Positions 27,665 through 36,769 of a stretch of 64,000 nt of DNA are shown here, one piece after another. How positions within the stretch are numbered: the stretch's first letter is position 1; each line of letters opens with the position of its first letter. The notes under the pieces are model-generated. The model was given only the letters and a program-made list of their open reading frames with translations, was not told where the DNA came from and did no database searches. The stretch is from positions 124,001 to 188,000 of the forward strand of contig CAVRPV010000004.1 in the NCBI GenBank assembly GCA_963723235.1, written 5' to 3'. This DNA is from CAIRTM01 sp963723235. GTDB lineage: Bacteria > Desulfobacterota > WTBG01 > CAIYCZ01 > CAIRTM01. Position numbers and translations under genes: made by a program.

Positions 27665-28954
27665 TTACTCTTTGATGGTGGTATTGACTTTGCTGGAGTC
27701 AAGCGAGGTCTGCCCGGTAATGGCCTTTAAAATTTCGCTGCCGACCGGGGGGCAGCCGGCAACAAAACATGCCGTGCCGCGATGCGCGGCCGTGCAGTTG
27801 CCCAGACAGATCGTGCCTGCGGCAACCTGCGTGTGCCCGTTTCCGATGGCGATTGACATGCTGCCTCCGGGCGGGCAGTAGTCGAGTATGGCCGAGCCGT
27901 ACTGTTTCAAAAACAACAGCAGCGTAGACTGGCAGGCGCTGCAGGAATTGCTGTCAAGAATTTCAACACCGGGGAATTCAATGTCAATGCTGACAGGAGC
28001 CGGCTGAAATTTTGATGCCCATGCGCGCCAGTGTTCAGGAGCAACCTGAATAGTTTCAAGGTCAATCGTGCCGTACCCCCGTGCTGCGCCGATACGCAGG
28101 TAGGCAACTTCTTCCGGCTCGACACCCATCAGGGCACAGGCAACAGCATCTGCTGCAAAGGGATCAGCGCCGGCAACAACCACGTCCAGCGCTTTGGGCG
28201 TGCCCGCGCTGGGTCCCATGCCCTCCATGCCCACAGTACCGTCAATAATTGCCAGGTGCGGCCGCAAAACGCCGGAAAGGTCGGCAATGGCTACATTGAG
28301 CGGCTTTTCGTCGCAGCCCTCAATCGCAGGCAGCATATGCAGATCGACCTTACTGCGTCGCCACAAACAGCCTTTCATGTTTTTTATCGCAAGCGTAACG
28401 CCGGTATGCATATGCATTTTCATAACCGGCAGGGAAACGACCACATCATGTTCCAGCACATCGGCACAGATTTTGATCGCATCAAGCGCCTGCGCTCCGG
28501 GTATGGCGCGAACAACCGGCGGCCGCGCATCAAGGTCTATGAGCGCGCAGCCGCGCTCCCGGGCAACCGCGGCAATGCCGGTTTCTTCCAAAGCATCCAG
28601 AGCTTTCACCCCGGTTATCGGGCTTTCTCCGACGGCCACGACTGCTCCGGCCTCCTGAAAAGCGTCGATGGCTGCGGCAACCACCCCGGGATCGGTTGTA
28701 ATACCTTCTCCGGGTGCGGCACAGCGGCCGGCATTCGGTTTCAGCAGCACTTTTTTTCCGCGCACTTTTTCAAGATCAAAATGCGCCAGAGCCGCGCGGG
28801 TGTTCGCATAGGGCCCTTGGCCCTGCTCAACGAAAACAAGCGCCGGAGCATCGTGCTTTAAAAAAGGATGGTCATGCTGATCTAAAAAATTCATGTTTCT
28901 GGCTATCATTTGATTGCGGATTTCCCGAACAGCTGTCACGGGCACACCGGCCAT
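27665..28954 (-). CDS. DUF362-domain protein with Cys-rich C-terminus
   Basis: 429 residues. The DUF362 core covers about residues 45-300: KVLLKPNAG, AFQEAGAVVAVGESPI, ALIDLDARPP, VVSLPVMKMHMHTGVTLAIKN and LAIIDGTVGMEGMGPSAG. The C-terminal 100 residues contain an unusual set of cysteines (CSACQSTLL, DYCPPGGS, CLGNCTAAHRGTACFVAGCPP), suggesting a metal or Fe-S site. DUF362 proteins are often fused to ferredoxin domains; the function is not established. The start is uncertain: 28954 gives the longest frame, and ATGs at 28909 and 28894 are possible. No convincing ribosome site is seen at any. Confidence 0.85.
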   Translation of the reverse strand: MAGVPVTAVREIRNQMIARNMNFLDQHDHPFLKHDAPALVFVEQGQGPYANTRAALAHFDLEKVRGKKVLLKPNAGRCAAPGEGITTDPGVVAAAIDAFQEAGAVVAVGESPITGVKALDALEETGIAAVARERGCALIDLDARPPVVRAIPGAQALDAIKICADVLEHDVVVSLPVMKMHMHTGVTLAIKNMKGCLWRRSKVDLHMLPAIEGCDEKPLNVAIADLSGVLRPHLAIIDGTVGMEGMGPSAGTPKALDVVVAGADPFAADAVACALMGVEPEEVAYLRIGAARGYGTIDLETIQVAPEHWRAWASKFQPAPVSIDIEFPGVEILDSNSCSACQSTLLLFLKQYGSAILDYCPPGGSMSIAIGNGHTQVAAGTICLGNCTAAHRGTACFVAGCPPVGSEILKAITGQTSLDSSKVNTTIKE

Positions 28955-29172
28955 GAAACGCGCACGGGCTGAGCGCTGCCGAATCAGAAACCATCATAAA
29001 AAAATCCGGCAGAAAACAACTGTCGGACGGTTGCCGGGGCGGTTTTGTGTTGTTTCCGGCTCAACAGGGCACGTGTTCCGTGCGCCTTTGACCTGCACGA
29101 CATCAGGCCCTGCAGGTCTTCGATGCTACCGCATACTGCCCCGCAAAGCAAGAAAACTTAATTATTGGTGGT

Positions 29173-29277
29173 GTTGTAAAAAGTCCATAAAAGCTTATCA
29201 TTATGACGCGCTCGTAAAAAGTTTGCAATGATCGCGATCAATCGGGACGCAACGCAGCATCCGGACTTTTTACGAAT
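29173..29277. repeat. Second fold-back repeat family (GTAAAAAGTCC...GGACTTTTTAC)
   Basis: Inverted ends TTGTAAAAAGTCC (about 29174-29186) and GGACTTTTTACGA (29263-29275) enclose ATGACGCGCTCGTAAAAAG and ACGCAACGCAGCA. The last motif is shared with the right half of the A-F element family, so the two families may be related. It fills part of the 390-base gap between the DUF362 and PilZ genes; no gene is visible there. Confidence 0.7.
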
Positions 29278-29284
29278 GTGTCAA

Positions 29285-29320
29285 TTATTGTATTTACTTT
29301 TACAATAAAGTTATTATACT
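29285..29320 (+). promoter_or_regulatory. Candidate promoter and palindromic operator of the PilZ gene
   Basis: TTTACT (29293-29298), 16-base spacer, TATACT (29315-29320). A perfect 8-bp inverted repeat TTATTGTA (29285-29292) and TACAATAA (29301-29308), separated by 8 bases, brackets the -35 box. That position suits a dimeric regulator. Confidence 0.45.
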
Positions 29321-29345
29321 TGGCAAAAAACAGGAGGGTTGACAC

Positions 29346-29738
29346 ATGGCTTCAAATCAACGTGCACATGTGAGATACACCCCGAACTGCGATGCCTTTA
29401 TTTCCCTGGGGCACGGCTTCACCCGCATTGGCAGCATCCGGGATATAAGCCTGGCAGGGGCATCATTTGAACATTTCCCCTACAATCAGCTCGAAGCGTT
29501 GGACGATCATCTCATAGATATCTTCGTCTGCCGTACAGATATGCACATTACGGATATACCCTGCCGTATTATATACGAATTGCCGGCCTCTGAAAACATC
29601 GTGGATTTCGCGTCACAGAGCACCATGATACAGAAGCGCTGCGGCATCGAATTTAAAACAGTAACCAGCCATCATCAGGAACAGCTCGAACGCTTTCTCC
29701 GGCAGCATGTACATAACTCGCTATCGGCGCAGGCTTGA
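29346..29738 (+). CDS. PilZ-domain protein (c-di-GMP effector candidate)
   Basis: 130 residues, a single PilZ domain. The N-terminal QRAHVRY provides the RxxxR-type c-di-GMP motif and RDISLAGASF the (D/N)xSxxG motif. The beta-barrel continues to RCGIEFKTVTSHHQEQLERF, a typical C-terminal end. It probably binds c-di-GMP and acts on a partner protein. An excellent AGGAGGG site lies 8 bases before the ATG. It precedes the ExbB-ExbD-VWA cluster by about 300 bases, which makes control of that system by c-di-GMP an attractive but untested idea. Confidence 0.82.
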   Translation: MASNQRAHVRYTPNCDAFISLGHGFTRIGSIRDISLAGASFEHFPYNQLEALDDHLIDIFVCRTDMHITDIPCRIIYELPASENIVDFASQSTMIQKRCGIEFKTVTSHHQEQLERFLRQHVHNSLSAQA

Positions 29739-29926
29739 GCATACCGCGAAACACCTCCGCGCAGGTATTGTGCAACACTGTACGCATGTGCCTGTAGGGC
29801 ATCCCACGGGCTCACAAAACCGATGGCAAGAGGCGCGCGCGGGGCAGAAAACACTCGTTTTTTTACATCACGATACAAAAGCATGGGGAGCAAAACAGGC
29901 ACGGCCTGTGCCCGGCCGCCTTGCCG

Positions 29927-30052
29927 ATGGATGCCTTGAAAGGCGTGCCCGTTTTTCAGCAGGAACAATTCCTGCGCCTACTGCCGGAAGACTCCCATAA
30001 AAAATACGGTAACCCTTACAACAAAAAGGAGAACAACCATGATGACCAATGA
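29927..30052 (+). CDS. Possible C-terminal remnant of a gene overlapping exbB
   Basis: A 41-residue frame whose last part (FQQEQFLRLLPEDSHKKYG, then NPYNKKENNHDDQ) looks like real protein. Its TGA overlaps the exbB ATG as ATGA (30049-30052). Upstream the frame continues open but looks less protein-like, so the gene may be frameshifted or truncated. No function can be assigned. The rest of 29739-29926 shows nothing recognisable. Confidence 0.3.
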   Translation: MDALKGVPVFQQEQFLRLLPEDSHKKYGNPYNKKENNHDDQ

Positions 30053-30643
30053 ATCTCAGTTTGTATTTTACCAATCCGACCTTTATCGTCCTCATGCTGC
30101 TGTCACTGTATTCGGTAACCGTGATGATCAACCAGGCATATTACCTGTTTTCCAACAGGGAGCAGGTGCCCGAACTGCTGCGGCTGCTTGAGGCCGGCCG
30201 GGACGGATACAAGGAGCTTGTGTCTTTCCTGAAAGCAAAGGATACGCCCCACCGCAGGCTGATCAGGGCCGGGATCAAGCATAGTGCTCAGCCCGTGGAA
30301 GCCCTGAGCGCCCTTCTGACCGAGGAGACAAAGGGGCTGCGCTGGGAGGCGGAGCACCGGCTCGCAGCGCTCGGGACGATTGCAAACATTGCTCCCTTCA
30401 TCGGACTGTTCGGTACGGTGATCGGGGTTATCCGCGCATTTCAGGCTATCGCAATAAAGGCAAGCGCGGGCCCCTCGGTTGTGGCAGGCGGCATTGCCGA
30501 AGCGCTCATCTCGCACCGCCGCAGGCCTGTTTGTGGCCGTGCCTGCTGTTATCGCCTACAACTATTTCCTGAAGCGCTCACGCAGGCTCGGCCTTGAGCT
30601 TGAGCGCATCTCAACGATGATCGCCCTTCAGGGAGGGAAATAA
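30049..30643 (+). CDS. exbB: MotA/TolQ/ExbB proton channel family protein, one frameshift
   Basis: About 198 residues once corrected. An N-terminal membrane helix (FIVLMLLSLYSVTVMINQAY) is followed by a cytoplasmic stretch and the conserved double-helix region IANIAPFIGLFGTVIGVIRAF and VAGGIAEALISTAAGLFVAVPAVIAYN. One extra base at about 30514 (TCGCACCGCC) breaks the frame inside the latter. With ExbD it forms a proton-driven inner-membrane motor. The start at 30049 overlaps the stop of a preceding small frame as ATGA. An ATG at 30039 with AAAAGGAG upstream is better spaced but out of frame. Confidence 0.9.
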
Positions 30644-30645
30644 TC

Positions 30646-31191
30646 ATGCATATAAAAACCACCAATGACACGCCGTTTCTGAGCGAGATCAACATGGTTC
30701 CCTTCATTGACGTGGCGCTTGTGCTGCTGATCATCTTCATGATCATTACCCCGGTCATGGTGATGAACTCGATCCAGGTGCAGCTCCCGCAGTCATCGTC
30801 GGAAAATCAGGTGCCGACAAAAAATATGATTATTACCGTAAAGCCCGACGGAACCGTTTTTCTCAACAATGAGCAGGTAACCCAGGGGCTGCTCACCGAT
30901 AAAATAACGCTGCTCATGGAGCAGCATCCCGAGTGCGCGGTGATTTATGCCGACCGGCAGGTTGCCGTCTCCCTGCTGGTGGATGTGATCGACCAGATTG
31001 AGGCAGGCGGCATGCACAATATCAGCCTGACGACCGACCGCAGGCAGCAGGCACAGCCGGCAACCCCGGGCGGTCCGCACGGCCGCCAACAATTCATAAA
31101 GGAGCCGCCAGCATGCATTCCGGAACAACAACAGGACAAAGCAGCAGGCCGCTGCGTTCATTTGCGCTGTCCTGCTGCATCCACGCAGTGA
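30646..31191 (+). CDS. exbD: ExbD/TolR-family protein
   Basis: The core of about 140 residues is typical. The cytoplasmic start SEINMVPFIDVALVLLIIFM contains the membrane-embedded Asp needed for proton flow, followed by a periplasmic domain with KNMIITVKPDGTVFLNN and VIYADRQVAVSLLVDVIDQI. The last 40 residues (QPATPGGPHGRQQF onward) overlap the next gene by 79 bases and look unnatural. A stop in another frame (TAA at about 31097) directly before AAGGAG suggests a 3' frameshift and a true end there. It starts 2 bases after exbB. Confidence 0.9.
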   Translation: MHIKTTNDTPFLSEINMVPFIDVALVLLIIFMIITPVMVMNSIQVQLPQSSSENQVPTKNMIITVKPDGTVFLNNEQVTQGLLTDKITLLMEQHPECAVIYADRQVAVSLLVDVIDQIEAGGMHNISLTTDRRQQAQPATPGGPHGRQQFIKEPPACIPEQQQDKAAGRCVHLRCPAASTQ

Positions 31192-32256
31192 TTCTGCTGG
31201 CGCTCTGCAATCCAAACTGGGCCTTCATACGAATCCGCGCCGCTGAGAATGAGGCTCCGGCCATATCCATCATCGCCGCAGAAGCAGAACGAAAACCAGT
31301 TTCTCTTTCAGCCCGCCCTTGCGCCGCAGGCGCTCGATGAGTTCAGGGTCAAGGGCACGGATGCCTTTGACGAGCTGAAGGCGGAAAAAAAGCAGGACAA
31401 CCCCCTGCCGAAACTTGAAACATATGCAGCCGTTCCTGATGTGAAATTTACGCCCGATATACAGGTGCGCGAGGACAGCAACATCATCGGCGCTCCAACG
31501 CTTGACCGCTCGCTTCTTGCCGGCCCGAAAGGCGCGGCAAACAGCATCGGCGCGCAGGGGCTGCCGTTCTACGGGGCGGGCGAAAAATTTTCAGGGTCAT
31601 TTGCACGCGATATTCAGGGCGTGCGGAAAATGGGCCTTGATGTCGTTTTTATTTTTGACGCGACAAGCAGCATGGCTGAATTTCTGCGGCAGGTGAAGAT
31701 AAAGATAGCAAACCTGGTCATGTCGTTCAAGACCCTTGTTCCCACAACACGCATCGGCCTTGTGGCATACCGCGACCGGGGTGATAACTTTGTGACAAAA
31801 TCATATCCCCTCACCCACAAGACCCAGCAGCTGCAGCAGTTTCTGCAAGGCATTGACCCGGTGGGAGGCGGCGACCGGGAGGAAGCCATGGACGAGGGGG
31901 TTCGTGTTGCCATCAACGAGTTTAACTGGGACAAGAATTCAAAAAAAATAATCCTGATTATCGGCGATGCTCCCCCGCACCCGCAGGATATGCAAAAAAC
32001 AATCGACATGATTGCGAAGTTTAGAACACAGATGGGCGGCATGGTGGCAACACTTGATACAAGTGTTCAAAGCAATCAGCTATCCGCGCCAGGAGTAAGC
32101 CGCTCGGTCCTGCCGGAGTTCCGGCAGCTTGCCGAGGCCGGGGGCGGGGAGAGCGCGCGCATGGTTGATGAAGAAAAGGTAATAAAGCAGATGGTCGTGC
32201 TTGCCTTCGGCACAAAATGGGAATCCTATCTTGATGAGTTTTTAAAAAATTTATAA
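31113..32256 (+). CDS. TonB-like membrane-anchored von Willebrand factor A domain protein, one frameshift
   Basis: The N-terminal membrane helix reads FALSCCIHAVILLALCN. Its spacing S20-x3-H24-x6-L31 copies the SHLS motif by which TonB engages ExbB (the fourth position is Asn instead of Ser). A TonB-like PAISII segment follows. The frame breaks near 31280. In the new frame a Pro/Lys linker leads to a VWA domain (about residues 155-340) with MIDAS motif FDATSSM (DxTxS), LVAYRDRGD and IILIIGDAPPHP. AAGGAG precedes ATG 31113. With exbB and exbD directly upstream, this is best read as a motor-driven TonB analogue carrying a periplasmic VWA head. Confidence 0.82.
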
Positions 32257-32273
32257 CAGCGGGGAAAACACAG

Positions 32274-34809
32274 CATGAACAGTCCTGCGGCAGCCGATCA
32301 TACGGGCTATAGCCTTAAGCAGTATGCTGGTACTCTGCCAGGGTGCCTGGTCAGCGGCCGTCTCTGGTGAGGCGAGCAGCCTGAATGTTGAGCGATGGGC
32401 TCGCTTTCTGAAATAAAAAGCGCTTTGAGCGTGCTTGAGTCAGGCTTTGCGGGGGTGAAAGCCCAGAATCTGCTTTCATTTGACCGTGCAGAAGATGCTC
32501 GCAACAAAGTCAGGAGACTGCATCTCGCGGCTTGTGGAGCTCTCTCAGAAGGCTGATATGTCGCAGGCTGCGCAGAAGGAGGCTTTGCGGCAGCATTTCT
32601 GAAAAACGGGGAGCTGCTGCGCGGCATGGCCGCTACAACCAGGCGCGCATTGACACGGTGCTGGAGGAGCGGCTCAGCGGCGCGGAAGATAAAAGCGCCT
32701 TATTTGCCTCCCCGGAATGGCGGCAGTCGCAGTATCTGATATCGCTTGCAAGCTACTGGCTCGGGGTGGAACGGCTATTACGGCGGGCTGCTGTATCCGG
32801 AGTACTACAACACCCCGCACGAATCTGCTGGAAGAGGCGATGTCCGGGTTTTCGCGTGCCATGATGGATTTTCAGGAACAGTCGGTTGTCAACCGGAGCC
32901 AGTTTGGCCGCGCGCTCTGCCTCAAAGAGCTTGGCCGCCATGAAAAAGCGCAGCAGGAGCTGCAATCGCTGATGGCAAAGGTTTCACGCGAGGACGCCTG
33001 TACGCACAGGCAGGCTATGAGCGGGCCCTGATCAGCTATCAGTCAGGGAAAAAGGAGCTTGCCTCAAAACAGATACAGGAGCTGCAGGAAGCTGTCCGGC
33101 CCGGCGCCATGCGCGCAGGGGGTCAGGGAAAAACTGAAAAACCTGCAGACAACCATTGCACTTGGCATTGCGGAAAAAAAGACGGCTGCCCAGGGGGGCG
33201 GGGGCAAAGAATCAGGCACGGGACACGGTGCGCGAGCTGAAAAAAATCGCCGAATCTGATCCCGGCACAGGCGGCCATACTGTACCGCTACGTGTTTGAG
33301 CATGCCGCCGAGCTTGCCGATGTGCCGGATGCAGAGCTCGGGGGCATGGGGGCGATGGGGCTTGCCGACTGGTATTTTGACAAAAAGCAGTATGACAAGG
33401 CAATCGAGCATTACCGGCGCCTGTACAGCTCGCCTGACGCGGCCGTCAAAAGCCATTTTGATGATGTCTGCTTTCGGCTGGCGTATTGCCTGTCGCAGAA
33501 GCAGCAGTGGCAGGAAGCGCTTGTCATGCCTTGAGACCCTGTTTGAAAAATTCCCCAAATCATCATTTGGCGGCAAGGCAGCCTGCCTCTATTACGCGGT
33601 TGCGGCGCGCCTGTACAAGGCAAGCCCGGCAGAGGCAACCTATGGCCGCTACATAAAGGCGGCCGAGTGCTACGTGAAAAACTGCCCTGATGCGCAGGAT
33701 AAAAGCGAAGCGCATTTCCAGCTCGGGCAGTATTACCAGCATAAAAACAGGACCGCGGAGGCCCTGCAGGAATTTTCGCTGGTAAAAAACGATTCATCCC
33801 ATTTTGCCGAGGCGCAAAATGCAGGGCGCGCATCTGAGGCGGACAGGCTGCAGGCAAACAGTGAAAAGCTTGAGGAGCTTGAGCGCCAGGGCAGGGGGAA
33901 ATCAGATGAAGCGCTGCAGCTGTACCGGGAGACCGTCAAGCAGGCAGAGCAGTGGTACAAACAGTCGGGAGCAAAAACCGATGCTGCCGGGAGCATGGAC
34001 AGCGATTCGCACCTGGCATGTCTGCTGGCGCGGCTGTACGTGCGCGGGCCTGAGCCGGACTGTAAAAAGGCGCTGGCGCTGCTTCGAGAATTTCGAGAGC
34101 CGGTTTCCGGTCACCCGGCAGCGTGATCTTTTGTACGGCATGGTAAAAAAGCTGCGGCTTGAATGCTACCTGCAGCTGCACATGCTTTCCGAGGCGGAGC
34201 GCGAGATCGGCGCCATCGCCGGCGCACCCTCTCTTGACCGGGAGACCGTGTCGTTTGTGCTTGATCAGGCTGACACATACTACAAGAAGGCAAAGGATGC
34301 AGCTCAGGGTGCACAGGCTGCGGAAAATGCGCAGACCGCACTTGCCATCTATAAAAAACTGGGCGGCAGTATTGCTGCAAACGACGCGTTCAGAGAGCTT
34401 GCAGCACCGATCGATCAGCGGCTTGCCGAGCTGTACACCATGACCGGCCAGCCCGAACAGGCAGCAGCCCTATACCGCAAACGGCTTGAGCAGGACCCCG
34501 CATCCGGCAGAGGCAATATATAAACTGGGCCTTATCTATGAACAGCAGAACAAGTGGCAGGATGCCTTTGACACGTGGCAGCGGTTTTCAAAAGGCCTGG
34601 CGCCGGGAAGCGCGCAATGGTTTGAGGCGCGCTACCGGGAGGCGGACGCGCTGTCACGGCTTGGCAAGCAGGCTGATGCCTGCCAGGTGATAGCAGCAAC
34701 AAGGACGAAATATCCTGATTTTGGGAATGGAGACTATCGTCAAAAATTTATGGACCTTGCCGGGACACTATGTGCCGACGAGACAACAGTAAAGCCGATT
34801 CAGCGCTGA
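32274..34809 (+). pseudogene. TPR-repeat periplasmic protein gene, heavily frameshifted
   Basis: The 2.5-kb span would encode about 840 residues, but no frame is open for more than about 270 codons. An N-terminal signal-like stretch (SSMLVLCQGAWSAAVSG) is followed by TPR-like helices spread over three frames, for example LADWYFDKKQYDKAIEHYRR near 33370, EAHFQLGQYYQHKNRTAEAL near 33720 and IYKLGLIYEQQNKWQDAFDT near 34510. At least ten frame changes are needed. Neighbouring genes are mostly intact, so this is either a low-quality stretch of assembly or a decayed gene. Placement after the VWA gene suggests a periplasmic scaffold of the same system. Confidence 0.75.
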
Positions 34810-35023
34810 GAAAAGCGTCTCAAATAAAGAACGCACATATGAAGCTTTGCAGTTTATGCTCAAATAAGCAGAAAAGTGCCCGGACAGGTCCGGCATTGCA
34901 CGCCCCGGCATGTTTCTTATGAAGCAGAAAATATTTATAATCAGGATTCCCCTTGAAAATGGCCGTCAGTTGTATGCTGCGAACGCGAACCCGGCAAAAC
35001 ACCATGTACGGAGGAAGAATGTC

Positions 35024-36733
35024 ATGAGGGCCCGCACCGCACCGCTTACCTGGGTTGTCTATTGTGCCATCATGCTGCTTGCGGCCTGCGGGCCGCGGGG
35101 ATATATCTATGTAGGCGGCACGAAGGTTCCGCAGGGACAATTTCTTGCCGATCAGCAGATATATCAAGCATACCGCGACCAGAACACGCTTGAAGGCTAC
35201 CGCGATTTTATGCGCAAATACCCTGAAAACTGCTTCCTGGGCCGCGCCCGGGATGAAATCCTTCTGCTTGAATTCAAGCCGTATGAACAGCAGGATACTG
35301 TCGATGGGTATCTTGAGTTCAAAATGCTCTATCCGAATAGCCCGTATGTTGACAAGGCCAACACGCATATCGAGCAGCTTGAAATCAGGCGCTATGACAG
35401 CCTTGACACCATTGCCGGGTATCGTGAATTTCTCGACAAGTATCCCCGCAGTTTTTTTTCCAATAGTGCGCGTGAGCGCCTGCAGGAGCTTACCTTCCGC
35501 GAGCAGGACCAACTGCTTCGCGAACGCTGCGGATTCGATCTGCTTGCGTACCGGCATAAAATCCGCAAAGCCGGTGCCTCTCAGGATCCGCTGTGGAACT
35601 TTACTGTTTTTGCCTATGTGCGTGAACAAAACAGCAAAACTTTTTTTGTTACCCGGCTGCTCTACGGCACGCCGCCTGACCTGCAGGGAGATCCCAAACA
35701 CGAGCAGCTGAAAACAGCGGTAGTGAGCAGACTGCTGGGCATTATTGCGGAACAAAGCCGAAGCGGCGCCAGGCTGCCGCATCTTTTCTTTGAAATTTGT
35801 CATGCTCCGGAGGGACTGAATGAAAATGCCGTGCCGATGCTCAGCTATGAGGTGCCCCCGGATGGACTGCGGCAGCTTATTGCCGGTCAAAGGCAGCCGC
35901 ATGAAATTTTGACTGTCGCCCAGGCTATGCCTGCCCCGGCCCCGCCCGCGAAATCGGCAACAGTGACGGCCAGACAAACAGGCATGGTATCCGTGCCGTC
36001 GACCAACCCTGTTGACATTATGGGCCGCGTTGCATATAGCAACACGTTTACCGATGCTGTGCTGTCGCGCCACTGGGAAACAACCTTCAGCGATGGTCGT
36101 ACGCAGGCCATCTCTGTTATTGAAAAACACCGGCGCTACGACTCTCAAAATGCCATCCGCAGCGCAACCGTGCTGCGGTATCTTGAAACGAGAAAAACAC
36201 GCAGCGACACGAGAAGATGCGCGAGCGCAATCCTGCACCAGCGCTCGCTCAAGGCGGAGGACCGGTACTGGTACATCATGGATAAAGGTGACGCGGGCAT
36301 AACAACCCACATTGATGTCTACCGTCCTGACGCTGAAAACGCCTTTTACCTTGAACAGTATGTTGACCGCGCCCCCGAAACAGAGTCCCATGAACTGCTC
36401 GAAATCGTAACGAATGACAACCGCCCCGCTGCTTTGATAAAAAGCACTCCGCTGAACGCAAAGCCCTATTATGCCTGGCGCAGGAGCTTGATCGACCTTG
36501 AACGCCTGGTGCCGCTTATGATCGAATATTATGACGCGCAAGGTACGCTGCAAAAAGATGTGCTATTTTCCTGGCAACAAAGTTTCGGTGTCTGGTACTG
36601 GGATATAGCCATGTTCCGGAATCTGGCGGATGGATCCACAACGCGGATTACAACCACGGACATACGCATCAACCTTGACTTGCCTGAGCGTGACTTTCAG
36701 CCCGGGGCGCTGTCACGTCTGGCCGGCAAATAA
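35024..36733 (+). CDS. Lipoprotein with tandem helical repeats and LolA-like C-terminal domain
   Basis: 569 residues from MRARTAPLTW, with GGAGGAAG 7 bases upstream. The lipobox is MLLAACG. Next come three repeats of about 37 residues with the pattern D-T-x-x-G-Y-x-E-F-x-x-x-Y-P-x-S-x-x-x-x-A (residues about 45-165), then a middle region and a Pro/Ala linker. The C-terminal domain (about 360-565) resembles outer-membrane lipoprotein-sorting proteins (LolA_like): DGRTQAISVIEKHRRYDS, RYWYIMDKGDAG, LERLVPLMIEYYDAQGTLQK and a final basic strand. It is the last gene of the ExbBD-VWA cluster on the plus strand. A role in outer-membrane lipid or lipoprotein handling is inferred. Confidence 0.75.
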   Translation: MRARTAPLTWVVYCAIMLLAACGPRGYIYVGGTKVPQGQFLADQQIYQAYRDQNTLEGYRDFMRKYPENCFLGRARDEILLLEFKPYEQQDTVDGYLEFKMLYPNSPYVDKANTHIEQLEIRRYDSLDTIAGYREFLDKYPRSFFSNSARERLQELTFREQDQLLRERCGFDLLAYRHKIRKAGASQDPLWNFTVFAYVREQNSKTFFVTRLLYGTPPDLQGDPKHEQLKTAVVSRLLGIIAEQSRSGARLPHLFFEICHAPEGLNENAVPMLSYEVPPDGLRQLIAGQRQPHEILTVAQAMPAPAPPAKSATVTARQTGMVSVPSTNPVDIMGRVAYSNTFTDAVLSRHWETTFSDGRTQAISVIEKHRRYDSQNAIRSATVLRYLETRKTRSDTRRCASAILHQRSLKAEDRYWYIMDKGDAGITTHIDVYRPDAENAFYLEQYVDRAPETESHELLEIVTNDNRPAALIKSTPLNAKPYYAWRRSLIDLERLVPLMIEYYDAQGTLQKDVLFSWQQSFGVWYWDIAMFRNLADGSTTRITTTDIRINLDLPERDFQPGALSRLAGK

Positions 36734-36769
36734 GATGGCAGGGGCAAGAATGCTGAAAGGAACGCGTGC

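Noticed and set aside
29675..30000. ORFs of about 97 codons on both strands between the PilZ gene and exbB
   Set aside because: Compositions are not protein-like, and the plus-strand frame conflicts with the better-supported tail that overlaps exbB.
30049..32256. Zorya-type anti-phage system, because of MotA/ExbB-like and partner proteins
   Set aside because: The channel proteins are the short ExbB/ExbD type, and no ZorC/ZorD helicase or nuclease partner is present.
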